From Caryophanon latum (GTDB taxonomy: Bacteria; Bacillota; Bacilli; Bacillales_A; Planococcaceae), in assembly GCF_001700325.1 (NCBI RefSeq), contig NZ_MATO01000005.1:1-47024 (forward strand): a DNA stretch of 47,024 bases. Reading direction: 5' to 3'. Of this stretch, positions 26,631 to 34,477 are shown one piece after another. The stretch's first letter is position 1, and each line of letters begins with the position of its first letter. The notes beneath the pieces are model-generated. The model was not told the origin of the DNA. It was given only the letters and a program-made list of their open reading frames with translations, and ran no database searches. The position numbers were made by a program, and so were the translations under genes.

Positions 26631-26692
26631 TAACTTTATTCATTTCTGAAAGCCAGTATACAATGCCCGCTAAAACATATAACGCACTTCTT

Positions 26693-26797
26693 CTACATAC
26701 GTGTGCTTTTACGCGCACGACCTTTATAAACATATACGCTAATTACAATTGGTAAGAGCGCTAAACTAAGCGTCATTAATGACACAATGAAATTCAT
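26693..26797 (-). CDS. 34-residue single-span membrane peptide, coupled to the GGDEF gene
   Basis: The ATG at 26797-26795 overlaps the TGA of the cyclase gene (26796-26794) in the classic ATGA arrangement. AGGGGAG lies 6-7 nt upstream, inside the end of the cyclase gene. The peptide begins MNFIVSLMTLSLALLPIVIS, followed by VYVYKGRARKSTRM: one hydrophobic helix and a basic tail, so the C-terminus is expected inside the cell. It stops at TAG 26693-26695. Overlap, ribosome binding site and clear membrane topology support a real gene. I do not recognise a family. It may regulate or tether the cyclase (inference). Confidence 0.7.
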   Translation of the reverse strand: MNFIVSLMTLSLALLPIVISVYVYKGRARKSTRM

Positions 26798-28350
26798 CGC
26801 ATACTCCCCTTTATGATTGTTTGTTGTTTAATACGTGATTTGTCATCATACATACGTTTGTCCGCTTCTTGCAACGCTTCATCAAACGTCGCCACCTCCG
26901 TTTTACTGCAGTAGCCAATGCTCGGCGAAATGCGCAGCGTATGCCCTTCAAAATTTAGCTGCTTCGTCTCCAATGCGTGGCGCAGCTGTTGTACGTAATG
27001 CGTTACAGGCACATCAAGCGTCGATTCATCGACATACACGACAAATTCATCGCCGCCAAGACGCGCTGGCATGTTCGGTGCTGTAACGAACGCTTTTAAC
27101 ACGTCTGCTGTTGCACGCAGTACTTCATCTCCTGCCGCATGCCCGAAATTATCGTTAATGCGTTTAAAATAATTTAAATCAAACAACACGATGCCGCTTC
27201 CGTCACGATGCATGAACGCTTCCTCCGCTTGTGTCATAAACGCCGTACGATTTGGCAGCTTCGTTAGCCCGTCATAAAATGCCAGCTCACGAATGCGTTC
27301 TTGCTGTTGTCGCTCAATCGTCTTATCGCGAAACATGACGTAATAAAACACTTCGCCGTCGTCTTGAATTTTAATCGCATTGACGACTAAATACATAACG
27401 TTCCCCGTATGAATATTGTTGAGCGCGACAATTTCGTTAGCGACCTCGCCTTGTTCATCGACAATGTCTAATAAACGTTGCACGTGTGCCATGTTGCCAC
27501 TTCGCTCCATTAACTCGACGAAATTCGCTTTCTCAAAGGCGCCACCTAAATATTTCATCGTTTGCTCGTTCGCTTCTTGAATTTCAAAGCGCTCGTTTAA
27601 CATAAACTTACAAATCGGACTGCGTTCAAACATCGTTGCATAGCGTCTTGCATATTGCGGAAATAAATTGTAGCGCTGCATGCCGATCATTAAAAACATC
27701 GCCAAAAATACGACCATGTAAATCGTTGAAATGGACGGCATATACGTCGTCGGCACGAACAACACGCACATGACATACAGCACGATAATGAACGGCAGCA
27801 TCGTCATTAAAAACATAAATAAATGACGCGATGCTTTTTTACCCTTCGTTTTCATGTACGCATATAAACAAATAATAAAATCAACCGTTAACGCCAGCGT
27901 GACGAACGATACAATCCACGCGAAATAAATCGGAGCCTCACGCTCAATCCAAATGCCGTTGCGCGAAAAGTCAGCAAGCGTCGGCGCGATCGGTGTTAGC
28001 ATAATTATTACATGGACAAGCACACCGCTATACAGCAGCCACATCGGCACAGCTATGCGCTTTTTCGTATGCTTCTCGCATAGCTTTAAACAAACGTGCA
28101 TAAGCATGCTAAGTGACAGCATCGTCGCAATACCGATGACCCAGTTCGTTAAAAATGGCGATACGGCGAGCGGTGCTAAGTGACGATACCATTCCACGCC
28201 AAATAAAGTACTAAATAATATGAAGCTTCCCGCTAACAGCTGATTTTCAAGCGCGCGTCCGTTATTTTTTAATGTAACGGTTGATAAAATAAGCAAAATG
28301 ACAATCGGAATACCATAATAAAATATGTAAGCGTGCTCTGTTAATTCCAT
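26794..28350 (-). CDS. Membrane diguanylate cyclase (7TM-type sensor, PAS, GGDEF)
   Basis: The product has 518 residues. It makes cyclic di-GMP from two GTP. Residues 1 to about 230 contain around seven hydrophobic segments, resembling the 7TM histidine-kinase N-terminal sensor. A PAS-like domain runs about 235-350 (FERSPICKFMLNERFEIQEA). The GGDEF domain starts near 365 (LAFYDGLTKLPNRTAF), includes FDLNYFKRINDNFGHAAGD, and has an intact RLGGDEF near residue 431. The residues where an RxxD inhibitory site would sit read TAPN, so product inhibition at an I-site is unlikely. AAAGGTGGTG precedes the ATG. It is followed by an overlapping small membrane peptide gene, the only other member of the operon that I can see. 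Confidence 0.92.
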   Translation of the reverse strand: MELTEHAYIFYYGIPIVILLILSTVTLKNNGRALENQLLAGSFILFSTLFGVEWYRHLAPLAVSPFLTNWVIGIATMLSLSMLMHVCLKLCEKHTKKRIAVPMWLLYSGVLVHVIIMLTPIAPTLADFSRNGIWIEREAPIYFAWIVSFVTLALTVDFIICLYAYMKTKGKKASRHLFMFLMTMLPFIIVLYVMCVLFVPTTYMPSISTIYMVVFLAMFLMIGMQRYNLFPQYARRYATMFERSPICKFMLNERFEIQEANEQTMKYLGGAFEKANFVELMERSGNMAHVQRLLDIVDEQGEVANEIVALNNIHTGNVMYLVVNAIKIQDDGEVFYYVMFRDKTIERQQQERIRELAFYDGLTKLPNRTAFMTQAEEAFMHRDGSGIVLFDLNYFKRINDNFGHAAGDEVLRATADVLKAFVTAPNMPARLGGDEFVVYVDESTLDVPVTHYVQQLRHALETKQLNFEGHTLRISPSIGYCSKTEVATFDEALQEADKRMYDDKSRIKQQTIIKGSMR

Positions 28351-28375
28351 CGATTACACCACCTTTACGTATATA

Positions 28376-28515
28376 AGCTCTTCACCATAACTTGAATTTT
28401 CTTTTCGTTTCGAGACACGCTTTTCAGCAAGTGTGGAGGTGAAGACGGTGTCACATCGATGTTACAAATACTATCTTCCTCCTTTATTCGACAACCTCAG
28501 CTTACGGTGATGCAC
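28376..28515. repeat. Family A repeat, inverted and diverged copy
   Basis: CTCTTCACCATAACTTGAAT at the left and CAACCTCAGCTTACGGTGAT at the right are the two family A arms in opposite orientation. The interior (TTTCGTTTCGAGACACGCTT) is diverged and shorter than in the full copy. It lies in the promoter region of the cyclase gene. Confidence 0.7.
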
Positions 28516-28745
28516 GTCTATACCCTAAAATAAGTAAAAAAACACCTGACGTATGTAGTAATGACTGAACGTATATGATGGCTCGCTTTTCGCAGAAGGC
28601 AACATGATGTTCGTCACAAAGGCATTGTCGCATGGACGCGACGAAATTAGCCTTTGTTCCTTACATTTTCGGCGCTCGCTTTTTCGCCGCTTGCATTTCA
28701 GAACATACATTTACATATTGCAAGCACCGATTTTGGAATAAAACT
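28516..28745. other. Intergenic spacer between two family A repeats
   Basis: No supported gene. GTTCGTCACAAAGGCATTGTCG and CGCATGGACGCGACGAAATT resemble pieces of the repeat interior (compare 29680-29720), so this is probably decayed repeat material. Confidence 0.45.
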
Positions 28746-28842
28746 GGTTCATCACCGTAAGCTGGGGTTGACGTATAAAAGTTGCTTGAAACGAGAGGCG
28801 GACTCCAGCGGGAAAAGCAACCCCAAGTTATCGGGAAGAGCC
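28746..28842. repeat. Family A repeat, short deletion derivative
   Basis: The left end TTCATCACCGTAAGCTGGGG through AACGAGAGGCGGACTCCAGC is almost identical to 12917-12978. It then jumps directly to GGGAAAAGCAACCCCAAGTT and the right end. About 150 bp of the interior are missing. Both arms are retained. Confidence 0.85.
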
Positions 28843-29166
28843 ATAAAACTACAAAAAGCTGTATAAAAACAGCTCATTAACACGCTTTCACTTGTATTGT
28901 AGTTGTGAACGTACATCGCAAAATTATATTATTGCGTTTTCATTTCTATTGAACTACACTTAACTATAACGAAAGGAGTATAATTCATTAAATTAAACTA
29001 AAAAATCAAAACACATAGTCTTTTTGTCTTAAAAAAATTTGCTATGTTACGCACACAATGAACGAATACATATAGTTGTGCGCATGTAGCATGTATAAAG
29101 CTCTAACTCAATACGCAAATCACTACTTCGCATTTCCACTCTATTTTAAAGAAAAGAGGCTTCTAT
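28843..29166. other. AT-rich spacer upstream of the 130-residue gene
   Basis: No protein gene is supported. A GAAAGGAGTATAATTC word at about 28971-28986 looks like a ribosome binding site but has no usable start codon behind it. The downstream gene has its own GAAAAGAGG. Confidence 0.5.
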
Positions 29167-29559
29167 ATGAGAAAAGAAGGAAGAAAACTAGTTGATGATT
29201 TAACATTGCTGCTCGAACTTTATCAAGATATGTATGCGAACGTATGTAATACATATGACATTTTAATTAACTTTAGCGACAATGAGCTCCAATACCCATT
29301 AGCCGCAAGTTATTTAAGTCTCGCACATAACAGCTACACGCACGCCCACATTTACATTAGTACACACGATTTACGCGACAGCGACTTTGAAAAAATTTTA
29401 GTCGCCTACAAAAACGTCAAAGTATCGTTTGATGAGCTCATGGTACATCGCAATATGAACGTCTACCGCTTATCAAATCGATATAATGAATTTAAAAACG
29501 CCTATTTGCTGTCAAAGCGCAGTTTAGAAAGCATTTTAGAAGTGCGCGTGCCGCAATAA
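29167..29559 (+). CDS. Hypothetical cytoplasmic helical protein
   Basis: The product has 130 residues and I do not recognise it. It is predicted to be almost entirely alpha-helical and soluble, with no signal peptide, membrane segment or Cys-rich motif. Landmarks are LTLLLELYQDMYANVCNTYD, YLSLAHNSYTHAHIYIS and RYNEFKNAYLLSKRSLES. GAAAAGAGG lies about 8 nt before the ATG, and a perfect terminator follows 25 nt after the stop, so it is an independent unit. Codon use matches its neighbours. Confidence 0.75.
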   Translation: MRKEGRKLVDDLTLLLELYQDMYANVCNTYDILINFSDNELQYPLAASYLSLAHNSYTHAHIYISTHDLRDSDFEKILVAYKNVKVSFDELMVHRNMNVYRLSNRYNEFKNAYLLSKRSLESILEVRVPQ

Positions 29560-29583
29560 AAAGAAGCGATCGTAAAACAAAAC

Positions 29584-29621
29584 AAGTGCCATCAGGAAAT
29601 TTCCCTGATGGCACTTGTTTG
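29584..29621 (+). terminator. Terminator of the 130-residue hypothetical gene
   Basis: AAGTGCCATCAGGAAA and TTTCCCTGATGGCACTT form an almost perfect 16-bp stem, followed by GTTTGCTTTTTG. The stem is close in sequence to the terminator at 13553-13597. Confidence 0.88.
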
Positions 29622-29639
29622 CTTTTTGACTACGCTTCA

Positions 29640-29805
29640 TTACGCGGATGCTTTCCATGGGGAACGGCGGCGAACACGATGTTGGTCATGCGGGCGGTGC
29701 CACATGGACGTGGCGAAACCGCCGTACTCGAGCCTTGCTAAAGCACGTTCTATTCCCCTAGGAGTCGCCGCTTCACACGCTCCGCCATCAAATTCGTTAT
29801 CATAA
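29640..29805. repeat. Diverged GC-rich core of the interspersed repeats
   Basis: GGCGGCGAACACGATGTTGG, GGTGCCACATGGACGTGGCG and CTAGGAGTCGCCGCTTCACA match the reverse-complemented interior of families A/B (compare 13040-13110 and 43340-43360). The outer arms are not recognisable. The short plus-strand ORF here is a by-product. Confidence 0.65.
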
Positions 29806-29853
29806 ACTTCATTCGCTGAACATTTGAAATGTACTTATGTCCAGTCTATTTTT

Positions 29854-31563
29854 TTAAATCACTTGTACTTTATGCAAGTTCGCAAAAATGCCGCCCTTTT
29901 CAACGAGCTCATCATACGTGCCTTGCTCCTCGATGCCATTTTTCGTCACGACGTACACGCGGTCCGTATTGCGAACGGTCGCTAAACGGTGCGCAATAAT
30001 GATCGTCGTACGGTTTTGTGCTAATTCCTCTAACGCCGCTTGAATGATGCGTTCATTTTCAGTATCAAGCGCGGACGTTGCCTCATCTAAAATTAAAATC
30101 GGCGGGTTTTTTAAAAACATGCGAGCGATCGATAAACGCTGCTTTTGCCCACCTGACAGCTTCAAGCCACGCTCGCCAATTTCGGTATTGTAGCCGTTTG
30201 GAAGCGATTCGATAAAGTCATGCAAGTTCGCGCGTTTTGCCGCCTGCTGAATGTCTTCAAACGACGCGCCGAGCTTACCGTATTCAATATTTTCACGCAC
30301 CGTACCTGCAAATAAAAATACGTCTTGCTGCACGACACCAATTTGTTTACGAAGCGAACTTTGCGTCATGCTGCGAATGTCGATGCCGTCAATCGTAATC
30401 GAGCCGCCATCAACATCGTAAAAGCGTGGAATGAGTGACGTAATCGTCGTCTTCCCTGCCCCCGATGGACCGACTAATGCGACGCTTTCGCCTGCACGAA
30501 TGCTCATCGAAATGTTCGTGAGCGTCGGCTGCTGATCGTACGCAAATGTTACGTTGTTTAACGAAATGTCACCGTGAAGCTCCGACACATCGATTGCATC
30601 AGGCGCGTCCTCGATCGTCGGCTTCGTATTGAGTAGCTCTTTAAAGTTTTTAAACCCTGTCATACCTTTAGGATACATTTCAAGCAGTGCGGTAATTTTA
30701 TCAATCGGCTTAATAAGTACGTTCATGTATAAAACGAAGCTTACAAGTTCCCCGTACGACATTTTGCCGTTAACGCTTAGCCACGCACCGCCAACGAGCA
30801 CGATTAACGTCAGCAAGCGCGTTAAAATGTAGACGCTCGATAACGTCACACCCATCACTTTGTACGCCTTAAATTTCGTTTCTTTAAAGCGCTCATTATG
30901 TGCGTTAAACTGAGCTACTTCATGCTCCTCGTTCGTAAATGACTTCACGACGCGAATGCCTGACATTGAATCTTCAACGCGCCCGTTAATGTCCGCAAGC
31001 TTGCTGTACGTGTCTTTCCACGCGCCTTTCATTTTACGGTTACTGTAAATCATAATGGCCGCTAAAAACGGTAAAATGACGAGCACCGTTAATGCTAGCT
31101 GCGCGTTGACGTTGAACATAATGACAAACGCCCCTAAAAACGTCATGATCGCAATGAAAAAATCTTCTGGGCCGTGATGCGCAAATTCCCCGATATCCAT
31201 TAAATCGTTCGTAATGCGGCTCATTAAATGCCCTGTTTTCGTGTTGTCGAAAAACTCGACTGGCTGCTTTTGAATGTGCGTAAACAGCTCCTCACGCATA
31301 TCCGCCTCGATTTTAACGCCGAGCTTATGCCCTAAATAGTTGACGACGAAGTGCATCGCTGAACTCAGAATGTAGATGAGCAGCAGCAGCACGCCGACTT
31401 TCATGATCGTGCCCCATTGACCTGTTGGCAGCAGCTTGTCAATAAACCATTGCACCGCGAGCGGAAATGCCAGCTCAAGCAGCGCAACAAAAATCGCGCT
31501 TAAAAAATCGACCCAAAACAAGCGTTGATGCGGCTTGTAATACGGTATAAATTGACGAATCAT
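29854..31563 (-). CDS. ywjA: YwjA-like ABC exporter half-transporter (fused TMD-NBD)
   Basis: The product has 569 residues. Residues 1 to about 310 form six TM helices of the type I exporter (MsbA/BmrA) fold. The nucleotide-binding domain from about 330 has Walker A GPSGAGKTT (about 363), Q-loop VQQDVFLF, signature LSGGQKQR, Walker B ILILDEATSALD and the switch His (IIIAHRLAT). It functions as a dimer driven by ATP; family substrates are lipids or drugs, and the real one here is unknown. The N-terminus (FIPYYKPHQRLFWVDF) and the AHHGPEDFFIAIMTFLGAF stretch closely recall Bacillus YwjA, hence the symbol. AAAGGAG precedes the ATG. It is monocistronic. Confidence 0.9.
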   Translation of the reverse strand: MIRQFIPYYKPHQRLFWVDFLSAIFVALLELAFPLAVQWFIDKLLPTGQWGTIMKVGVLLLLIYILSSAMHFVVNYLGHKLGVKIEADMREELFTHIQKQPVEFFDNTKTGHLMSRITNDLMDIGEFAHHGPEDFFIAIMTFLGAFVIMFNVNAQLALTVLVILPFLAAIMIYSNRKMKGAWKDTYSKLADINGRVEDSMSGIRVVKSFTNEEHEVAQFNAHNERFKETKFKAYKVMGVTLSSVYILTRLLTLIVLVGGAWLSVNGKMSYGELVSFVLYMNVLIKPIDKITALLEMYPKGMTGFKNFKELLNTKPTIEDAPDAIDVSELHGDISLNNVTFAYDQQPTLTNISMSIRAGESVALVGPSGAGKTTITSLIPRFYDVDGGSITIDGIDIRSMTQSSLRKQIGVVQQDVFLFAGTVRENIEYGKLGASFEDIQQAAKRANLHDFIESLPNGYNTEIGERGLKLSGGQKQRLSIARMFLKNPPILILDEATSALDTENERIIQAALEELAQNRTTIIIAHRLATVRNTDRVYVVTKNGIEEQGTYDELVEKGGIFANLHKVQVI

Positions 31564-31803
31564 AGCAAACTCCTTTTGTTAAGGTGTATCGATTCACATC
31601 ATTAGCATAGTCAGGAGCGCGGAAACTTAAACCGCATAAAGTAACTAATATGCCAAAAAATGAATCAATACTTCTCCCTTTTATTATTTCGCAAAACGAA
31701 TAAACTTATCATAACAAAAATTTAGCAAAATCGACATACACATTTGACCGATTTCATTACATCACGAATTCATATGCTATGATGAAAATAAGGGGGTATT
31801 TCT

Positions 31804-32310
31804 TTGCGTTATTTTTTATATGAGCTTTTTGAGGCACAAAACCGCGATGACGTTGTCGGTGAGGCGTTAGTGAAAGTCGACGCGCAGTGGGAGGAAAATG
31901 TTGCGGCGTATGAACATGTATTTACAAGCATTCACGATCGATTGCCGACTTCGATCGTGCAGCACTTTAGCGGCTGGGGCTTTCACGACTCGCGCATCAT
32001 CAACATTGAGTTTGAGCAAACGAGCTTTTTACGTTTACATGTGCATTTGACCATTTCGAACGCTGCCGCACGTAAAAAGGACGAAAAGCTGTCGCGACTG
32101 TCGTTTCAAGACGTATCACATTTTCAATTTCAGCATTTGAACGCACGTAACGATGCATCCGTTCTCCAGCTCGAAATGGACGACTGGCTTTACGAGGAGT
32201 TTTTGCCGATTGATGACAACACATTATCGTTTGAAGTGCTGCTGTCGTCTAGTGCGAACATTTTAATACACTTCCCGAATCACGGTGTCACGATGACGCC
32301 AATAGAATAA
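31804..32310 (+). CDS. DUF4085-like hypothetical protein
   Basis: The product has 168 residues. Start is TTG at 31804 with AAGGGGG about 6 nt upstream. The opening RYFLYELFEAQN, the mid-protein GFHDSRIINIEF, and the C-terminal beta-rich half with WLYEEFLPIDDNTLSFEVLL follow the pattern I remember for DUF4085, in a shorter form. No signal peptide or TM segment. The zinc-ribbon protease gene begins 60 nt downstream on the same strand. A TATAAT at 32327-32332 in the gap could give that gene its own promoter. Confidence 0.65.
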   Translation: MRYFLYELFEAQNRDDVVGEALVKVDAQWEENVAAYEHVFTSIHDRLPTSIVQHFSGWGFHDSRIINIEFEQTSFLRLHVHLTISNAAARKKDEKLSRLSFQDVSHFQFQHLNARNDASVLQLEMDDWLYEEFLPIDDNTLSFEVLLSSSANILIHFPNHGVTMTPIE

Positions 32311-32370
32311 ATGACGATTTTTCATGTATAATGATGCCAACAGATGTAAAATTTAACGGAGGTGCAGCTT

Positions 32371-33561
32371 ATGTATTGTCAACGATGCGGCGCAAAAAAT
32401 AGCGAAACGAGCCGCTTCTGTGCCGAATGTAGCGAGCGGCTCGTGACGAAAAAATTGTTTAGCTGGAAATGGGGCATTGCGCTTATTGTACTTGTTGCGA
32501 TTAGCAGTACGTATTACGCAACGTCGAACAATGAGCCGAACGTTGAAACCGCAACTCATACTACCGATCGCGTCTCCCTCATTCAAAAAATTCAGCGCGG
32601 CATTTTCACCGTCGAGACGCCAACTGGTCAAGGCTCTGGCTTTTTGTATGCAAGCGGTGGCTACGTCGTGACGAACGCACATGTCGTAAAAGGTGTCGTC
32701 GATGTAACGGTGCGCAACTCAGACGGCGAGCAACATAACGCGACTGTCATTGGCATTTCAGATGCTTACGACATTGCGCTGCTACACGTGCCGCATTATA
32801 CCGAGCATGAACCACTCGTCGTCGAAACAGCAGAATCTCCTATTGGCTTAGAGGTAATCGCGTTTGGCACACCACAAGGCTTCGAAAATAGCGCATCGAT
32901 CGGCTACATTACAGGGCATAACCGCGACTTTTCATTCGAGCACTTCATTTACGAGCAAGTGTATCAAGTAGACGCACAAATCGATAAAGGCAGCAGTGGT
33001 GGCGCGCTCGTCGATGTGACGACTGGTAAAGTAATTGGCATTAACTCACTTTTATACACGTCCGAAACGAGTACAAATTTCAGCTTTGCCATTCCGCTTT
33101 ATACGATGATGCCGTATTTCGATGAATGGATCAAGCAGCCGATGTCACGCGATGCTGTATTGCAAGCAGGTGGCGCATACGTACAATACACTGTTGCACA
33201 AGCTGAGACGAACGAGCAGCTCGCTAGTCAGTTCGTGCAATCATTTCGTTCATCCTACGAACAAGCGTTAAACAATAGCGATTTTTCATTAGTGAGTGCG
33301 CTGCTAACGGGCTCCGCTTATACCGAAATTAATAACTACATTTTCGATTTAGCGTACGGTGGGCACGTGTTTGAATTTTTATCAAACGACGTGCTAAACG
33401 TCACGTATGACAACAATATGTATTATGTCAACACGAATGAAACGTTTTATTTATACCCGCTTCATGGAGAGAGCCAATATTTTAACCAAAACACGACGTA
33501 CACGCTCATAATCGATGAGTACGGCGCGTTCCGTATTGCAAGCATTGGCATTTCTAACTGA
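32371..33561 (+). CDS. Zinc-ribbon, membrane-anchored HtrA-like serine protease
   Basis: The product has 396 residues. An N-terminal zinc ribbon (C3, C6, C17, C20) precedes one TM helix (about 33-52). A trypsin-like domain follows with an intact triad: H104 in VVTNAHVVKG, D134 in DAYDIALLHV, and S209 in IDKGSSGGALVD. There is no PDZ domain. Instead, residues from about 285 form a C-terminal domain (SSYEQALNNSDFSLVSALL onward) that resembles TcaA/NTF2-like extracellular modules. The protease therefore faces outward, with the ribbon in the cytoplasm. The ATG at 32371 is 8 nt after GGAGG; an in-frame GTG at 32362 overlaps that site and is rejected. A role in cleaving or sensing surface proteins is likely; the target is unknown. 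Confidence 0.88.
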   Translation: MYCQRCGAKNSETSRFCAECSERLVTKKLFSWKWGIALIVLVAISSTYYATSNNEPNVETATHTTDRVSLIQKIQRGIFTVETPTGQGSGFLYASGGYVVTNAHVVKGVVDVTVRNSDGEQHNATVIGISDAYDIALLHVPHYTEHEPLVVETAESPIGLEVIAFGTPQGFENSASIGYITGHNRDFSFEHFIYEQVYQVDAQIDKGSSGGALVDVTTGKVIGINSLLYTSETSTNFSFAIPLYTMMPYFDEWIKQPMSRDAVLQAGGAYVQYTVAQAETNEQLASQFVQSFRSSYEQALNNSDFSLVSALLTGSAYTEINNYIFDLAYGGHVFEFLSNDVLNVTYDNNMYYVNTNETFYLYPLHGESQYFNQNTTYTLIIDEYGAFRIASIGISN

Positions 33562-33607
33562 AAAAAGTGTACGACGAGTTCTGTTGCGACTCATCGTACA
33601 CCTTTTT
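33561..33607. terminator. Bidirectional terminator between the protease gene and the gene at 33606
   Basis: GTGTACGACGAGT pairs with ACTCATCGTACAC, with A-run at the left and CTTTTTATT at the right. It begins at the protease stop and ends at the converging stop. Confidence 0.88.
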
Positions 33608-34082
33608 ATTTTTCTATTATTAAACGATACACTGGGGCGTGCTGCTCGTGCGCGTCATCATATAGTTGCTGTAAATGTGCAAGCGTCAAATCATCCGCAT
33701 GCAGCGTCGTTGTCGGCACATCATATTCGTCAAGCCACACTTGTTGTAACTCAATCACTTGCCCGCTTTGCTGATGCGCTTTTATGTAGTCAAATAGCTG
33801 CTGCACGCGCTCGGCTGTGTAGCGAAAGCTCAACTCGTAAATGAACGGCTGCTTCGTGTAATCGCTCACGTCATAATATGTACCTTCTGTAATCGTCAGC
33901 TCATACAAATCTTCTTCATTCTCAATGACGAGCAGCTGTGCCTCCGGATCCATGTCCTCCCACGGTAAAAATTCATGCGCTGTCATATTACGTGCGATTG
34001 CCTCGCGCACCGTTATGTATGTTTCGTTCCCCTTCACCTCAGGTAGTTCACAATTAGTCGCAATAAATGTACAGTAGCTCAA
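33606..34082 (-). CDS. Hypothetical protein (158 residues)
   Basis: I do not recognise a family. The start is taken as TTG at 34082 (MSYCTFIATNCELPEV), because AAAGGGGA sits 9 nt upstream. The longer frame from 34115 would begin inside that site. The protein is acidic and soluble, with mixed alpha/beta structure: FLPWEDMDPEAQLLVIENEE, then YTKQPFIYELSFRYTAERVQ, then IELQQVWLDEYD. It has no signal peptide. It stands alone, sharing a terminator with the protease gene, with a 60-bp repeat palindrome 70 nt upstream. Confidence 0.72.
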   Translation of the reverse strand: MSYCTFIATNCELPEVKGNETYITVREAIARNMTAHEFLPWEDMDPEAQLLVIENEEDLYELTITEGTYYDVSDYTKQPFIYELSFRYTAERVQQLFDYIKAHQQSGQVIELQQVWLDEYDVPTTTLHADDLTLAHLQQLYDDAHEQHAPVYRLIIEK

Positions 34083-34152
34083 TGAAAAACTTCCCCTTTC
34101 CGATAAGCATAGCATTATCGACTATGTCACTCCAAACATTTACATTATACTT

Positions 34153-34212
34153 GGCTCTTCACCATAACTTGGGGTTGCTTTTCACGTCAACCCCAGATTA
34201 CGGTGATGAACC
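34153..34212. repeat. Family A repeat, minimal 60-bp palindrome
   Basis: The left arm GGCTCTTCACCATAACTTGG plus GGTTG (34153-34177) and the right arm CAACCCCAGATTACGGTGAT plus GAACC (34188-34212) match at about 20 of 25 positions. Only 10 nt lie between them, so the whole GC-rich core is gone. The rest of 34083-34477 is AT-rich and carries a TATAAT-like box near 34386; I see no clear -35. Confidence 0.85.
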
Positions 34213-34477
34213 TTATACTTTCCACATCTCACAATAATTTCAAGTCATTTCGACCACTTCTATTTAACAAAAACAATGGATTTCTCGTTTATATATTACT
34301 ATAATATGATGCGTTTGATTAGCTGAAAAGTTACACGTTTAGTAAATATTTAGTAATATATGCGTTTATTCTATATAAAACATGTATAATAAGTAAAGCA
34401 TTTTGTTTAATTACGAACACTCGGCAGTTCATATACCGAGCGATATTACATTTACTTATAAAGGAGTAACCATTTTC

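Noticed and set aside
28971..28995. GAAAGGAGTATAATTC as the ribosome binding site of a small gene
   Set aside because: The only start-like codon behind it is ATT, followed by a stop after four codons.
34393..34450. Sigma-D (motility) promoter upstream of the first tandem chemoreceptor
   Set aside because: GAGCGATAT resembles the GCCGATAT -10 element, but no TAAA lies at the required 15-nt spacing.
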